Of a stretch of DNA of 64,000 nt, positions 40,096-49,480 are shown piece by piece. The position numbers and the translations under genes were made by a program. Origin of the DNA: Rhynchopus euleeides (Eukaryota > Euglenozoa > Diplonemea > Diplonemida > Diplonemidae). The DNA is taken from NCBI GenBank assembly GCA_963210315.1, contig OY723283.1:310001-374000 (forward strand), in the 5' to 3' direction. The notes below the pieces were generated by a model, which made no database searches, had not been told where the DNA came from, and saw only the letters and a program-made list of their open reading frames with translations. Numbering within the stretch: position 1 is the stretch's first letter; each line of letters opens with the position of its first letter.

Positions 40096-41015
40096 TGCTG
40101 ACACCCCACCCCCCTCCCGTGCTCAGCGCACACGGAGTCTCCTGTCGATAAGAATAAGGAGCGTGATGTGTGTGTGTGTCTGCGGAAGAAAAGATGTGCG
40201 CTTTGTAGGGCAACATTGCATGCAAGTGTGTCCAAACAAGCGTGTCCTCCGAACAAACTCGGAATGAGCGCCACTCACCCTTGTATACATACACCACAGC
40301 TGGGGGTTGTGGGGTTGTGGGGCTGGGGGGGCGGGGAGTTGTCGACTGCTGCATCCCACCGCTGTCGCCACCGCCGACGCAGCCCTCGCAGCAACGTCGC
40401 CTCGAGGCTCACACAGCCGGGGTGGGTGGGGGGGGGAGGGTGCCGCACAAAACAGCCGCGGCGCAAAGCGCAGCAACATCAATGCGGTTATTACACACAT
40501 ACAATTTCTGGTACGGGGCGTGGTGGGGATACAAACAACAGAAGGAGGGAAAACACAGCGCTCTCCCCCCAAAGCCCCCCCCCCTCCCCCACCCCAAGGA
40601 TCTAACAAAGGCACCGGACGGGGGGTGGCGCAGTGCAAGTGGGGGGGGAGGGCCAACCCCCCCCCCACCCTGCAGGAGGAAGTGAAGGGAGCAGCGGGAT
40701 AGGAGGGAACACGAGTCGCGGAATGCATCCCATTCCGACCCGTGGGCCCGACGAGTCACATTCCCGAGCCGTGAAGCAGAGAAAAAGGCCTCTGGGGTAA
40801 GGCAAGGCAAGGTCGTGCGCGTGTTGTGTGTTGTTAACAACGGAGGGGGGAGGGAGGAGGGGGGGGGGGGTAACGAAAATCGCAATGGGGGAGGGGGTGG
40901 GGGACGGCTTCGCTCTGTGCTGTCCGGCAGTGACTGTGCGCCACATGTGTTGGGCACACAATCACAGCCACCTCCACCACCACCCGCCCCCCCCTCCCCT
41001 GCTGCAGGCATCAAA
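40096..41015. other. Intergenic stretch
   Basis: About 920 nt; poly-G/C runs (40854-40870, 40569-40590) and simple-sequence DNA. It includes the leader of the mitochondrial gene and the 3' flank of the Cys-rich gene. No gene supported. Confidence 0.5.
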
Positions 41016-41348
41016 TCAGCAGCAGCAGTTGGGGAGAGGGGCGCAGCAGGTCTGCGTGGCGGAGCAGGTGGTGCGCACAATCATCTGCGGCATCGGCGGG
41101 CTGTACATCTTCACCTGGCACACCTGCGTGCAGTGCATCCCGCGGGGAATCGCGATGGGGCCGCACTGCGTCGCGCAGGGCTGGCAGCAGTTGTTCTGCT
41201 GGGGGTAGCACGCATTCGACGGCATGTTCGGGTAGTAGTGGTTGCGCAGCGACTGCTGCGGCTGCATCGCTCCGGGGTACTGCTGCATCTGCATGCCGGG
41301 GCGGAACATGTTCTGACCCCCAAACCCTGTGTGCCCCATGTAAGCCAT
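41016..41348 (-). CDS. Small Cys-rich, Met/Gln-rich protein
   Basis: 110 aa. The N-terminal half is Gly/Met/Gln-rich (MFRPGMQMQQYPGAMQPQQS). The C-terminal half holds ten or more Cys in CC and C-x2/3-C pairs: QQNNCCQPCATQCGPIAIPR, HCTQVCQVK, then TTCSATQTCCAPLPNCCC at the very end. There is no signal peptide. The pattern suggests metal binding or a lipid-modified membrane-edge protein (Cys-rich ends are often palmitoylated); this is inference. The ATG directly follows CTTTCAGCCTTCAG, an ideal acceptor, which supports it as a real short gene. Confidence 0.7.
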   Translation of the reverse strand: MAYMGHTGFGGQNMFRPGMQMQQYPGAMQPQQSLRNHYYPNMPSNACYPQQNNCCQPCATQCGPIAIPRGMHCTQVCQVKMYSPPMPQMIVRTTCSATQTCCAPLPNCCC

Positions 41349-41365
41349 CTGAAGGCTGAAAGAGA
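41349..41365 (-). promoter_or_regulatory. Putative spliced-leader acceptor abutting the ATG
   Basis: Minus-strand CATCTCTTTCAGCCTTCAG ends immediately before the start codon, leaving no genome-encoded leader if the last CAG is used. Trans-splicing is inferred. Confidence 0.5.
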
Positions 41366-41998
41366 TGGAGTGCCTTAGGCGTGTATCTGCGGAGGGGTGT
41401 GGAGGGGTATAGGGTGGGTGGGTTCGGGATGAGGAGGCGAGGTATGAATGATTGTTATATTTCCAAGAGAGGCTGGGTGAGGCTGGGAAGGGAGGGAGGG
41501 GGAGGGGGGGGGGGGGAAGGAAGTATGCGATCGCCTCTCTAGGTTCGCCACACAGTCACATACACTCACACGCCCCCTCCCCCCTCCTCATCCCCCCCCC
41601 CCCCCCCCCCCCCGCTTCATTCAGGTGGTCATCACCGACACGCCCCTCCCCCACCCCAAGCATCACTAACCCTATCCCCGTTACAGAGTGACGGGGAACG
41701 CCGTGCCGGACTGACCATGCGGCAAAAAAAAACTCTGCGGCCTCTGCAGCAAAACAAGCCACGATGTTTTGTCATACTTGATGGCAGCCGAAGCGCAAAG
41801 ATCCGATTTACTTAGAAAATCCCGGCTGGCTGGGTGGCTGCGGGGAAGAAAAGAGAAGGGAAAGGGCGCCTCTGCATCACCGCACAGCCATACACCCCCA
41901 CCCCCCACCCCTGCCCCTCCTCACACCTTCGCTTTGTATCGTGCTCATTCTGCCGCCCTCTCATGTGCTTAGAACACAAAGATACTATCTGCCCCACT
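41349..41998. other. Intergenic with a 22-C run
   Basis: About 650 nt. Contains an uninterrupted 22-C tract (41592-41613), other G/C microsatellites, the acceptor region of the Cys-rich gene and the 3' flank of the RBM39-like gene. No gene seen. Confidence 0.5.
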
Positions 41999-43870
41999 TT
42001 AGGGCGCGTCGGGACACCTCTGCTTATACACCGAAGGGGGAACGAACTCTGTTTTGATCTTCCTCTTGGCAAACCACCTGCCGGACATCGCCTTGTCGAT
42101 GGTGTCCGCGCTGGCACGGTCCGCAAACTTCATCCACACCTTCCCCTCCGGGGAGTATTTATCGACGAAGATGTGCACCAGGGTGTTCCCAACCTTCTCG
42201 CGGACCTGCTCCGACACCTCCTCCTTGATGTCCTCTTCAAAGTCATCGTCCTCCTCCTCCTGGTGGTTGAACAGGTTCCCCAACACCAGGCACGTCGACC
42301 CTGCTGCCGCGCTCGGCAACGGGCTGGCCTGCGGCATCGGCGGCATGCCAGGCATCGGCGCCACCATGCCTGGGGGCAGCATCCCCGGCATCCCCTGCAT
42401 GCCCATGCCGGGCACCGGCAGGCACGGCATACCCATCGGCATGGGCAGGGGGGGCAGCACCCCAGCAGCAGCACCGATGTGCTGGTGGGCGTAGGGCGCA
42501 GGTGTGGCGGGTGCAGGCCCCGGGGGCATCGGCGCGCCGCCCATAGGGACGCTGCCCGGGAAGGACTCCGGGGGTGGTGCTGCGATGGTCTTGAGGGCTG
42601 CCGGTGCCGTGGCGGCAGGCGGCAGGATGCGCGCGGGTTCCGAACCGCTCATCATCTTCTGAGTGAGGGCGAGGCGCGACGTTGTGTCCAGCGTCTTGTC
42701 CTCCAGAGCCAGCATCGGTGCGGCTGCTGCGATTGCGGGGAGCTCCTCCTCGGAGACAATGCCGATCTGCAGCTTCTCCCCCATGAACTCCTGCCCGTTG
42801 AAGCTGGTCAGTGCCTTGTTCTGGTGGTCCTCAACCTTGTATTTTACGTAGGCGAATTGGCGATCCTCCTTCTTCAGGTCAGGCTGAAGCTTCACATACT
42901 CCAGCTCGCCCAGGTGGGAGAAGATCTTCGTGATGTCGGACTCAGTCACAGAGGCGGTCAGGTTGCCGACGTAGAGTCGTGTCTTGTGCTGCTGTGCGCT
43001 CTCTGCTTCGCCTTCGCCGTTGCCGGCGAGGGCGTAGGCGGCGTTCTTCTCGCATTCGGACAGCTTCACAGCGACAGGGTGCCCGAGAATGAGGGTTCCC
43101 GCGAGGTTGAGCGCACCCGCCACGCTGGAGGGGTCGTAGAACTCGACGTAGGCGAAGCCCTGTGACTTCCCCTTCTTGTCGGTCACCATGCGCACGTCCC
43201 GCACCTTGCCTGCAGCGCTGAAGAATTCGAACAGGGGGAAGTCATCAACCTTCGGGTGCAGTGCGGAAACAAACACCGTTCGCTTGTCGCGTTCGATCTG
43301 CCGTGCGATCAGCTCCTCCTGCGTCAGCTGCGGCTCCTCGGTTCTGCGAACCGGCTCCCGCTCTTCGCTTCGGCGCGGGCGGCGCTCCCTCTCGCGCGAG
43401 TCACGCTCATGTCTTCTGCTGTCACGGCCGTCACGGCCATCGCCCCTCCGGGAGTATCTGTCCCTGTCCCGATCCCTGTCCCGGTCCCTATCCCGCTCGT
43501 CGCGCCGCCGCCTGTCATAATCAGACCTGCGCCGGTAGTCGCGGTCGTAGTCACGGTCCCTATCCCTGTCACGGTCTCGCCTGTCTCGCCGGTCTCTGTC
43601 CCGATCCCGGTCACGATCACGATCCCTGTCGCGCCTGTCCCTGTCCCTGTCCCTGTCCCGGTCCCTCCTGTCTCTGTCCCTCCCTCTGTCCCCATCTCTG
43701 TCCCGATCCCGATCCCGATCGCGCCCGCGGCCCTCATCCTTGCTGGCATCGTCGGCAGGCTCCTCTTTCACCTGCTCCAGCTTCACTGCATCCTGCTCAA
43801 TCTTGACGAGGTCCGTCTGGTTGTCCAGCTCGTCCTCCACCTCGCGCATCAGCGCCTCTGCATCGTCCAT
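41999..43870 (-). CDS. RBM39/CAPER-like splicing factor, three RRMs
   Basis: 623 aa. Acidic start (1-45), an Arg-Asp alternating tract (about 48-138) in place of the classical RS domain, then RRM1 (about 198-271: RTVFVSALHP, KSQGFAYVEF), RRM2 (about 297-372: TRLYVGNL, RQFAYVKY), a Met/Pro/Gly-rich linker, and a C-terminal RRM of the U2AF-homology type (about 530-610: STCLVLGNLFN, acidic helix, GKVWMKFADR, RWFAKRKIKTEFV). This is the RBM39/Pad-1/CC1-like layout. Such proteins help U2AF recognise 3' splice sites in the nucleus, fitting a genome with both cis-introns and likely trans-splicing. The ATG is 8 nt after CACCACCACAG. Confidence 0.9.
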   Translation of the reverse strand: MDDAEALMREVEDELDNQTDLVKIEQDAVKLEQVKEEPADDASKDEGRGRDRDRDRDRDGDRGRDRDRRDRDRDRDRDRRDRDRDRDRDRDRDRRDRRDRDRDRDRDYDRDYRRRSDYDRRRRDERDRDRDRDRDRDRYSRRGDGRDGRDSRRHERDSRERERRPRRSEEREPVRRTEEPQLTQEELIARQIERDKRTVFVSALHPKVDDFPLFEFFSAAGKVRDVRMVTDKKGKSQGFAYVEFYDPSSVAGALNLAGTLILGHPVAVKLSECEKNAAYALAGNGEGEAESAQQHKTRLYVGNLTASVTESDITKIFSHLGELEYVKLQPDLKKEDRQFAYVKYKVEDHQNKALTSFNGQEFMGEKLQIGIVSEEELPAIAAAAPMLALEDKTLDTTSRLALTQKMMSGSEPARILPPAATAPAALKTIAAPPPESFPGSVPMGGAPMPPGPAPATPAPYAHQHIGAAAGVLPPLPMPMGMPCLPVPGMGMQGMPGMLPPGMVAPMPGMPPMPQASPLPSAAAGSTCLVLGNLFNHQEEEDDDFEEDIKEEVSEQVREKVGNTLVHIFVDKYSPEGKVWMKFADRASADTIDKAMSGRWFAKRKIKTEFVPPSVYKQRCPDAP

Positions 43871-45042
43871 GGTGCCGCCTGTGGTGGTGCATGTGGGAAG
43901 TGCGTCTCAAGAAGACCACAACGGCAAAGAACCCCTCCCAGTTCCGGAGATGGGGGCGGAGCAGAACAAACACCTTGCGAAAGGGGTTCCAAGTGGGGGG
44001 AGGGGGGGAAGTGGGGTGGGTTGGGGGTGGGGCTCCCCCGGCAGGTTTGTGTCAGCAGAAAACAAAATGCGGGCCGCGGGGATTTTTGCACGCTGGCCCA
44101 TTCTTGCAGATGTGCGCAACCCGTTCCTCTTCTGCACCTCTGCGGAAGCCTCCCCAAGCAGCGGCAGGGGGGCACATACATTCATAAGGCATCAGGCGGG
44201 GAGTGCCGGAGGGGATGCGGTCCCTCCGTGAGTGGAAAACAAACCTTTGGGGGGGGGGGGGGTGTGAACACCGGCGGTTGGCCTTTTTCTGTTGTGTGTT
44301 GTGTGGAATTTTCTTTATTTGGTTTTCGTCCTTCCAAGAACCAAGGACTGGGTGGGGGGGCTGAGGTCAAAAGCCCGCAGCGGTGTTGCAGCTGCCACGT
44401 GAGCATGGCACGTGGCAGCGCTGTTTGCCGTCTGCGGTGTCGGTGCGAAGGGCGGTGATTTCGTGCCGCCGCACCGTCTAATATGGAAATAGAAACAGCT
44501 CTGACCCAAAGCGGGCAAGCCAAGAGAGGGTGGGGGAGGCAGGTGACTCAGGACCACCCGCTAGTGCGTACCCGCACCGCGGGTGAAGGCCAGAGACAGT
44601 CGGAGAATGGGGAAATCAGCAAGCCAACACCGTGGCAGCCGGCAGTGCCGCCACAGCATTGCGGTTGGGTTCTGGTTTTGTGTGTGGTCGCCCACATGCA
44701 AGTTTCAATTTCTTCAATAGGCAAAGCTTCCAGATTCCGTTTTTTTTTTCAAAGATTTTCAAGATTTTCAAGTTGCCAGTTCAAAGATGCCAAGGTATCA
44801 AAGTTTCAAGTCTTCCCTACCATAGCAGTGATGTGCCTTGGCGTGGAGACAGGCGGTCTCGAGGTGCGCTTGGTTCAACCCCAGATGAACCCGTCACATC
44901 ATAAACGTATATCCGAAAAGTAAGTAAAGACAGAGGGAGCCCTTTGCGCAAAGTGACACAGTTTGGCACACAGAGCGAAGGCCCCAAGAAGAGAAGAGAA
45001 GAGAGCAGAGATCAGAGGTTACACACGATACTGTGTTCCGGC
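43871..45042. other. Intergenic stretch
   Basis: About 1.2 kb. Begins with the RBM39-like gene's acceptor (AG at 43879-43880, minus strand); holds a poly-G run near 44250-44262 and an AT-richer patch of TTTCAAGAT/TTTCAAG repeats at 44747-44812. No gene supported. Confidence 0.5.
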
Positions 45043-47580
45043 CTACTGCGGGCCACCCTCGGGCAGCGGCGGTGTCGGAGGGACAGGCTGCCCAGGAGAC
45101 ACCACGCACTCGCCGCACGCAACGCCCTCCCCGATGCCGTTGCCGCCCTCCCCAGTCTCGGCACCGGCAGGGCACCAGTTCGACACGCACGACCCCGCCT
45201 CCGACCCCTCAGCAGCGGGCACGGCCTCCCACACACACTCGCCCTGCTGCGCGCACATCCCAGACTCCGAGATGGCGGCACAGTCGGCAGCACCACGCCG
45301 CACAAACACAGCGACATTCGTCAGATCCTGTGCGAGCGCCGGGGTCTCCAGCACCGTGCCGGCGGGCACCAGCCTGCGGAACGCCACCATGCCGAACTCG
45401 TTCCCGAGCATGAAGGTCTTAAAGGTGGGGGCGCACTCCCCGGCACTCCACCCCGCCTCGGGCAGCAGCACCGGCAGGCCCCCGTTCGTTGCGGAGGAGC
45501 ACGGGGGGCAGTGGTACGTCGCTACCACCACCTCGCAAGGCGCGTCCGTGCAGCTCTCAGGGCACTCCACGCGCAGCCGGCTCCCCGACTCGATCGGCCG
45601 CTCGTCCGTGGGGAAGTACGCCTCTGTGCCCGCCCGCTGCAGCCCCGCAGGGATGTTCGTCAGCGACGTCTCCTGCCCCTCGCCCTCACCCGCGGCCGTG
45701 GGCCACGCGGCCATCCCCTCTGCCACAGGGACACCTGCGCCCCAGTCCACGAGCGTCTCCCCCGCCTCACCTGCCGGCTCCAGCACACCCACATCGACCA
45801 CACCCTCCACACACTCCGGGGCTGGCGTGCCCGCAGCAGGCGCCAGCGTCGCCGGGCCCTGCGGAGACGGCGTGGCAGTCGGCGCGGGTGCCAGCGTCAC
45901 GGGCGACACGGGCATGGGGGTCGCCGGCACGGCTGTCGCCATCACCGTACCCGGGGCCGGTGTGGCACCGGTGCCAGGCGCCAGAGTTGCAGAGCCCTGC
46001 GGCACCGGCGTGGTGCCGGGCGTGCGTGTGGGCGTCGGTGCGGGCGCCAGCGTAACAGGTGCGCCTGGGATCGGGGTTGGGGTCGGTGCGCCAGGCGCCA
46101 GAGTTGTGGAACCCTGTGGCACCGGCGTGGGCGCGGGCGCCATCGTCACGGGTGCGCCTGGGATCGGGGTCGGGGTCGGTGCGCCAGGCGCCAGGGTCGC
46201 CGTCGCATCAGGGGCAGGCGTGGCGGTGGCACTCGGTGTGGCAGTGGGCGCGGGAGCCAGCGTCACGGGCGATGCGGGCGTGGGGGTTGCCGGCATGGCT
46301 GTCTCCATCACCGTCCCCGGGGCCGGCGTAGGCGCACCCGTCCGCTCAACCCGGCACACCTTGACGTGCAGCGCAAGGTGCAGCGACGAGGGGATCCCGC
46401 CACGGAAGCGGAACTTGTGCTCCCCGGCACGCGACGTCTTGTACGGGAAGTGTGCAGGGGAGGCCGAGTACCGCCCGTAGTTCTTCTGCGGCAGCTTGCT
46501 GCGCCCAATCCACATCGACGCCTCCTCAACAGCCCACCCGTCCTCGATGTCGATCGTCAGTGCCACCGTCTCCTGGTCCACCTCCAGCCCCACCTCCCCG
46601 GCCTTGAACCCGTGCGCCCCGTTGCATTCCTGCGCCCCACCCACGATGTCCAGCACCTCTGTCCCGGGCGACACGACGTTGGTCCATCCCAACTCACCCG
46701 CCGCACTGGTCCGCTCGCAGTTGCGCATCCCGCGGAAGCACTCGGCCTGCTCGCCCTTCACCCACCCCACAACGCACTCCTCCTCGGGCTGAGGCCCAGG
46801 TCCGGGCACAGGTGCAGGCACAGGGGTCGTCTCCACCTTGTCCACCTCGCACACCTCCACCTGCATCGCCAGGTACAGTGCCGACGGCATGGCGCCCCCA
46901 CGGAACCGGAACCGGTGCTCCCCGCCGCGTGCAGTCTTGTACGGGAAGCGCTCCGTCGATGCGCTGTACTCCCCAGACGACTGATGAGGGAGCTTGTCGC
47001 TGCCCACCCACACCGCAGCCTCCTCCAGCTCCCACCCGCGGTGCATCTCGATCGTCAGCTCCATCCCCCCGTGCGACACGTTCACCGCGGCCCCGCCCAC
47101 GACCTGCCCGTGCTGTGTCTCGCACTTCTCCGCACCGGCCCACAGCTCCAGCCCCTCTGCCCCCTCGTGGATGCGGTTCGTCCACCCCCACCCGCCGTCC
47201 CCGCACCCCTGCATGCTGCTGAAGCACAGCGGCAGCTGCCCCTTGACCCACGCCTTCTGGCACTCACGCTTGTGCTCCTTCTTGCCACCGGAGGGCTTCT
47301 TGTGCTCCTTCTCCTTCTCCTTCCCCTTCATCTTCTTGTGCTCCGTCTTCCCCCCACTCTTCCCCTCGCTTTTGCTCTTGCTGTTGCTCCCGCCCTTGCT
47401 GTGGCTGCCACTGCTGCTGCCGCTGCTCTTCCCGTAGTTGCCCTTCCCATACTTCTGCTTGTAATGCTCGGTGCGGCTGGCCCCGCCACGCCGCGACGGC
47501 CGCGACGAAGAACCCCCTGCATCAGCACACCCGACCAGTGCCACCGCCAGCAGCACTGCTGCACCGCACAGGCGCTTCAT
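45043..47580 (-). CDS. Large secreted glycoprotein with duplicated domain and mucin-like stalk
   Basis: 845 aa. A signal peptide (MKRLCGAAVLLAVALVGCAD) is followed by a Lys/Ser/Gly-rich basic tract. Then come two tandem copies of a domain of about 150 aa, each with a Cys pair, a GWTN..., GGA-C...H and FPYKT-R-GEH-FRFRGG core and a V-VC-V end (about 110-265 and 280-430). Next is a Thr/Pro/Ala stalk (about 440-600) of repeats like PTPTPIPGAPVTLAPAP, likely O-glycosylated. The C-terminal region (about 610-845) is Cys-containing (SCTDAPC, YHCPPC, CGECVV). No membrane anchor was seen. A cell-surface or matrix protein is inferred; the duplicated domain was not recognised. Confidence 0.75.
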   Translation of the reverse strand: MKRLCGAAVLLAVALVGCADAGGSSSRPSRRGGASRTEHYKQKYGKGNYGKSSGSSSGSHSKGGSNSKSKSEGKSGGKTEHKKMKGKEKEKEHKKPSGGKKEHKRECQKAWVKGQLPLCFSSMQGCGDGGWGWTNRIHEGAEGLELWAGAEKCETQHGQVVGGAAVNVSHGGMELTIEMHRGWELEEAAVWVGSDKLPHQSSGEYSASTERFPYKTARGGEHRFRFRGGAMPSALYLAMQVEVCEVDKVETTPVPAPVPGPGPQPEEECVVGWVKGEQAECFRGMRNCERTSAAGELGWTNVVSPGTEVLDIVGGAQECNGAHGFKAGEVGLEVDQETVALTIDIEDGWAVEEASMWIGRSKLPQKNYGRYSASPAHFPYKTSRAGEHKFRFRGGIPSSLHLALHVKVCRVERTGAPTPAPGTVMETAMPATPTPASPVTLAPAPTATPSATATPAPDATATLAPGAPTPTPIPGAPVTMAPAPTPVPQGSTTLAPGAPTPTPIPGAPVTLAPAPTPTRTPGTTPVPQGSATLAPGTGATPAPGTVMATAVPATPMPVSPVTLAPAPTATPSPQGPATLAPAAGTPAPECVEGVVDVGVLEPAGEAGETLVDWGAGVPVAEGMAAWPTAAGEGEGQETSLTNIPAGLQRAGTEAYFPTDERPIESGSRLRVECPESCTDAPCEVVVATYHCPPCSSATNGGLPVLLPEAGWSAGECAPTFKTFMLGNEFGMVAFRRLVPAGTVLETPALAQDLTNVAVFVRRGAADCAAISESGMCAQQGECVWEAVPAAEGSEAGSCVSNWCPAGAETGEGGNGIGEGVACGECVVSPGQPVPPTPPLPEGGPQ
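45820..46330 (-). repeat. Thr/Pro/Ala-coding tandem repeat
   Basis: Minus-strand coding repeats of about 60-75 bp specify PGAPVTLAPAPTPTP-like units, some nearly identical at DNA level, which marks recent expansion and a spot prone to length change. Confidence 0.8.
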
Positions 47581-49480
47581 ATTGTCTCTGGTCTGCTCTC
47601 GTGTTGTGTGTGCCCAAAGGCCTGACCGTTGGTGTGTGGGTGTGTGGGTGTGATGCCAGTGTGCCGTGCCACACCACTGATGCCTCCTTCTCAGGAACAA
47701 CCCTGCCAAACGGGAGGAGGTATAGATAGGGTGGGGGCGCTGATACGACACGCGTGGCGTTTCGAACCTGCGGGGCCAACCCCACCTCGGAGCCCCCCCC
47801 ACCAGGGCAACACCGCACGCATGTTCTGGGCTAGCGCCATCGCACATCCCCCCCCCTCCCCCCTCCCCTCCCGGCTGCTGGGCTGTTTTTGCTGCTCCCA
47901 GCACCCAACTCGGCGACCCATTCCCCTTCGTTCCTCAGAAAGCAAATCCGATGTCGCACATTGGCATTTGTCTTGCCTTCACCTTGCCTTTACCACGGGC
48001 TCGGGAGCTCGAGCCAGGGCGGGAGCTGACGGGTAGAGCGAGGGAGAGAAACGTCGACGAAGGGAGGAGGAGAGCAGCAGGGACGGATCGCCCCGATACG
48101 TTGTGGCACTGACGATCTCCCCCCCCTCTCTCTCTGTCTGGAGTGGCGTGCACAACACGAGATAATTCTGAATAATCATCAATAATTTTGAACCGTGTCC
48201 TGGTCCAAACCCAGTGAAAGGATAACATTGTTTCCAACATCGCGCCAAAAGAAAAACTTCTCGCGGGCCGAAAGAACTCGCGATAGAAATGGGCCAGCAG
48301 CAATTCGAGGTGGGGGAGTGGCGAGCAGGCGGGGAGACTGAGAAGCAAAAAACCTCAATGTGCGGCGCATGGGCAAGGAGGGGGGGGGGGGGGTGCGTTC
48401 CGTTCACATTTGCGGGCTCTCTGTCCACAGCACACACAGCGGGGCGGGGGGGGGAGGGCGTATTGACCCAAGCAGTGTCGAGACAAGCAGGGTCAGGGCA
48501 CACTAAAAAATGCGGAGCATTTTCCCCCCCCAGAACCCTCTCTCATCTACCCCTCTGACAACTGGGGGAGGTCAAAAACGTTGAGCGTGCCTCACCAAAC
48601 TTCATGTGGTTAGGGGAAATGAAGCTTTTCGGAGCGCCGCGGAATGGGGTGAGAGCGAGCGGGAGACGAGAGGCAGAGACAGAGACAGAAGGGGGGGGGG
48701 GGAAGGGAGTGGTGGTGCGAATCATCCTTTTTAAGGACACGATGGGTGCGGTGAAGAGGCGGGGTGGAGGAGGGGAGGGGGCACAAGAAGTGCCAGCCAG
48801 GAAGAGGGGGGGTGGGGTGAGCGGACCCCATGCCCCCCTTTTGTTTCCCGACAGCTTGCCCCTTTCAGCACCCCGCTGTATGCCTCAGCCACCGGCCGAC
48901 GGGCCGGAGTTTTTTCCCCCTATGTGTGCAGAACACATGGAGGCTTGCAGTCACCCGCCCACAGCCAACCGCCAGCCCTCCCCTGCCACTCTCCTGCCTG
49001 TACCCCCTTCGACACCAGCGCCACACCTGTTTCCCCTCGACAGTTAGTTTTTATCACGAGCTGGGGGCCCCGGTTGTCTGCTGGAACAGCTAACAAAATA
49101 TAGGGTCTTGGGGGAGGGGGGGGGGGATAATTGCTTCTCTGCATGTGCATCTACCTGTGCCTCGGATCGGTTGCCGCGACAGCATAAACCGTTGGGGGGA
49201 GGGGGGGCGCAGAGCCCCCCCCCACCTCCTCTCCAGTCGGTGAGTGTCGCAAGATCCCAGCAGTTAAAAATAAGGGGGCGCAGAAGAAACTGCCTGGCTA
49301 TGCCCAGCTATAAAAAAAACAATGAAGCAGGGTGGGATTTTTCCGTTCCGGATGCGCGCCTTTCGGCCCCAGTGTGCGTGGCGCCAACTCTAGTCACATT
49401 GGTGGCACAGCCTGGCACAGGGCAGAAGGAATCCAAGCGAAGAGTGGGCAGAGAAGTGTGCCGAACACCCCGTAGGTTGC
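47581..49480. other. Intergenic stretch
   Basis: About 1.9 kb with poly-G/C microsatellites (48379-48394, 48689-48702, 49120-49128), the leader of the secreted-protein gene and the 3' flank of the first PARP gene. No gene, RNA or repeat family recognised. Confidence 0.5.

Noticed and set aside
43256..44458. 400-codon plus-strand open frame of Pro/Val repeats
   Set aside because: Complement of the Arg-Asp tract of the RBM39-like gene.
44944..47625. 893-codon plus-strand open frame
   Set aside because: Antisense to the secreted-protein gene; its His/Arg/Leu-rich product mirrors the GC-rich third positions of the minus-strand gene, which has a signal peptide and duplicated domain.
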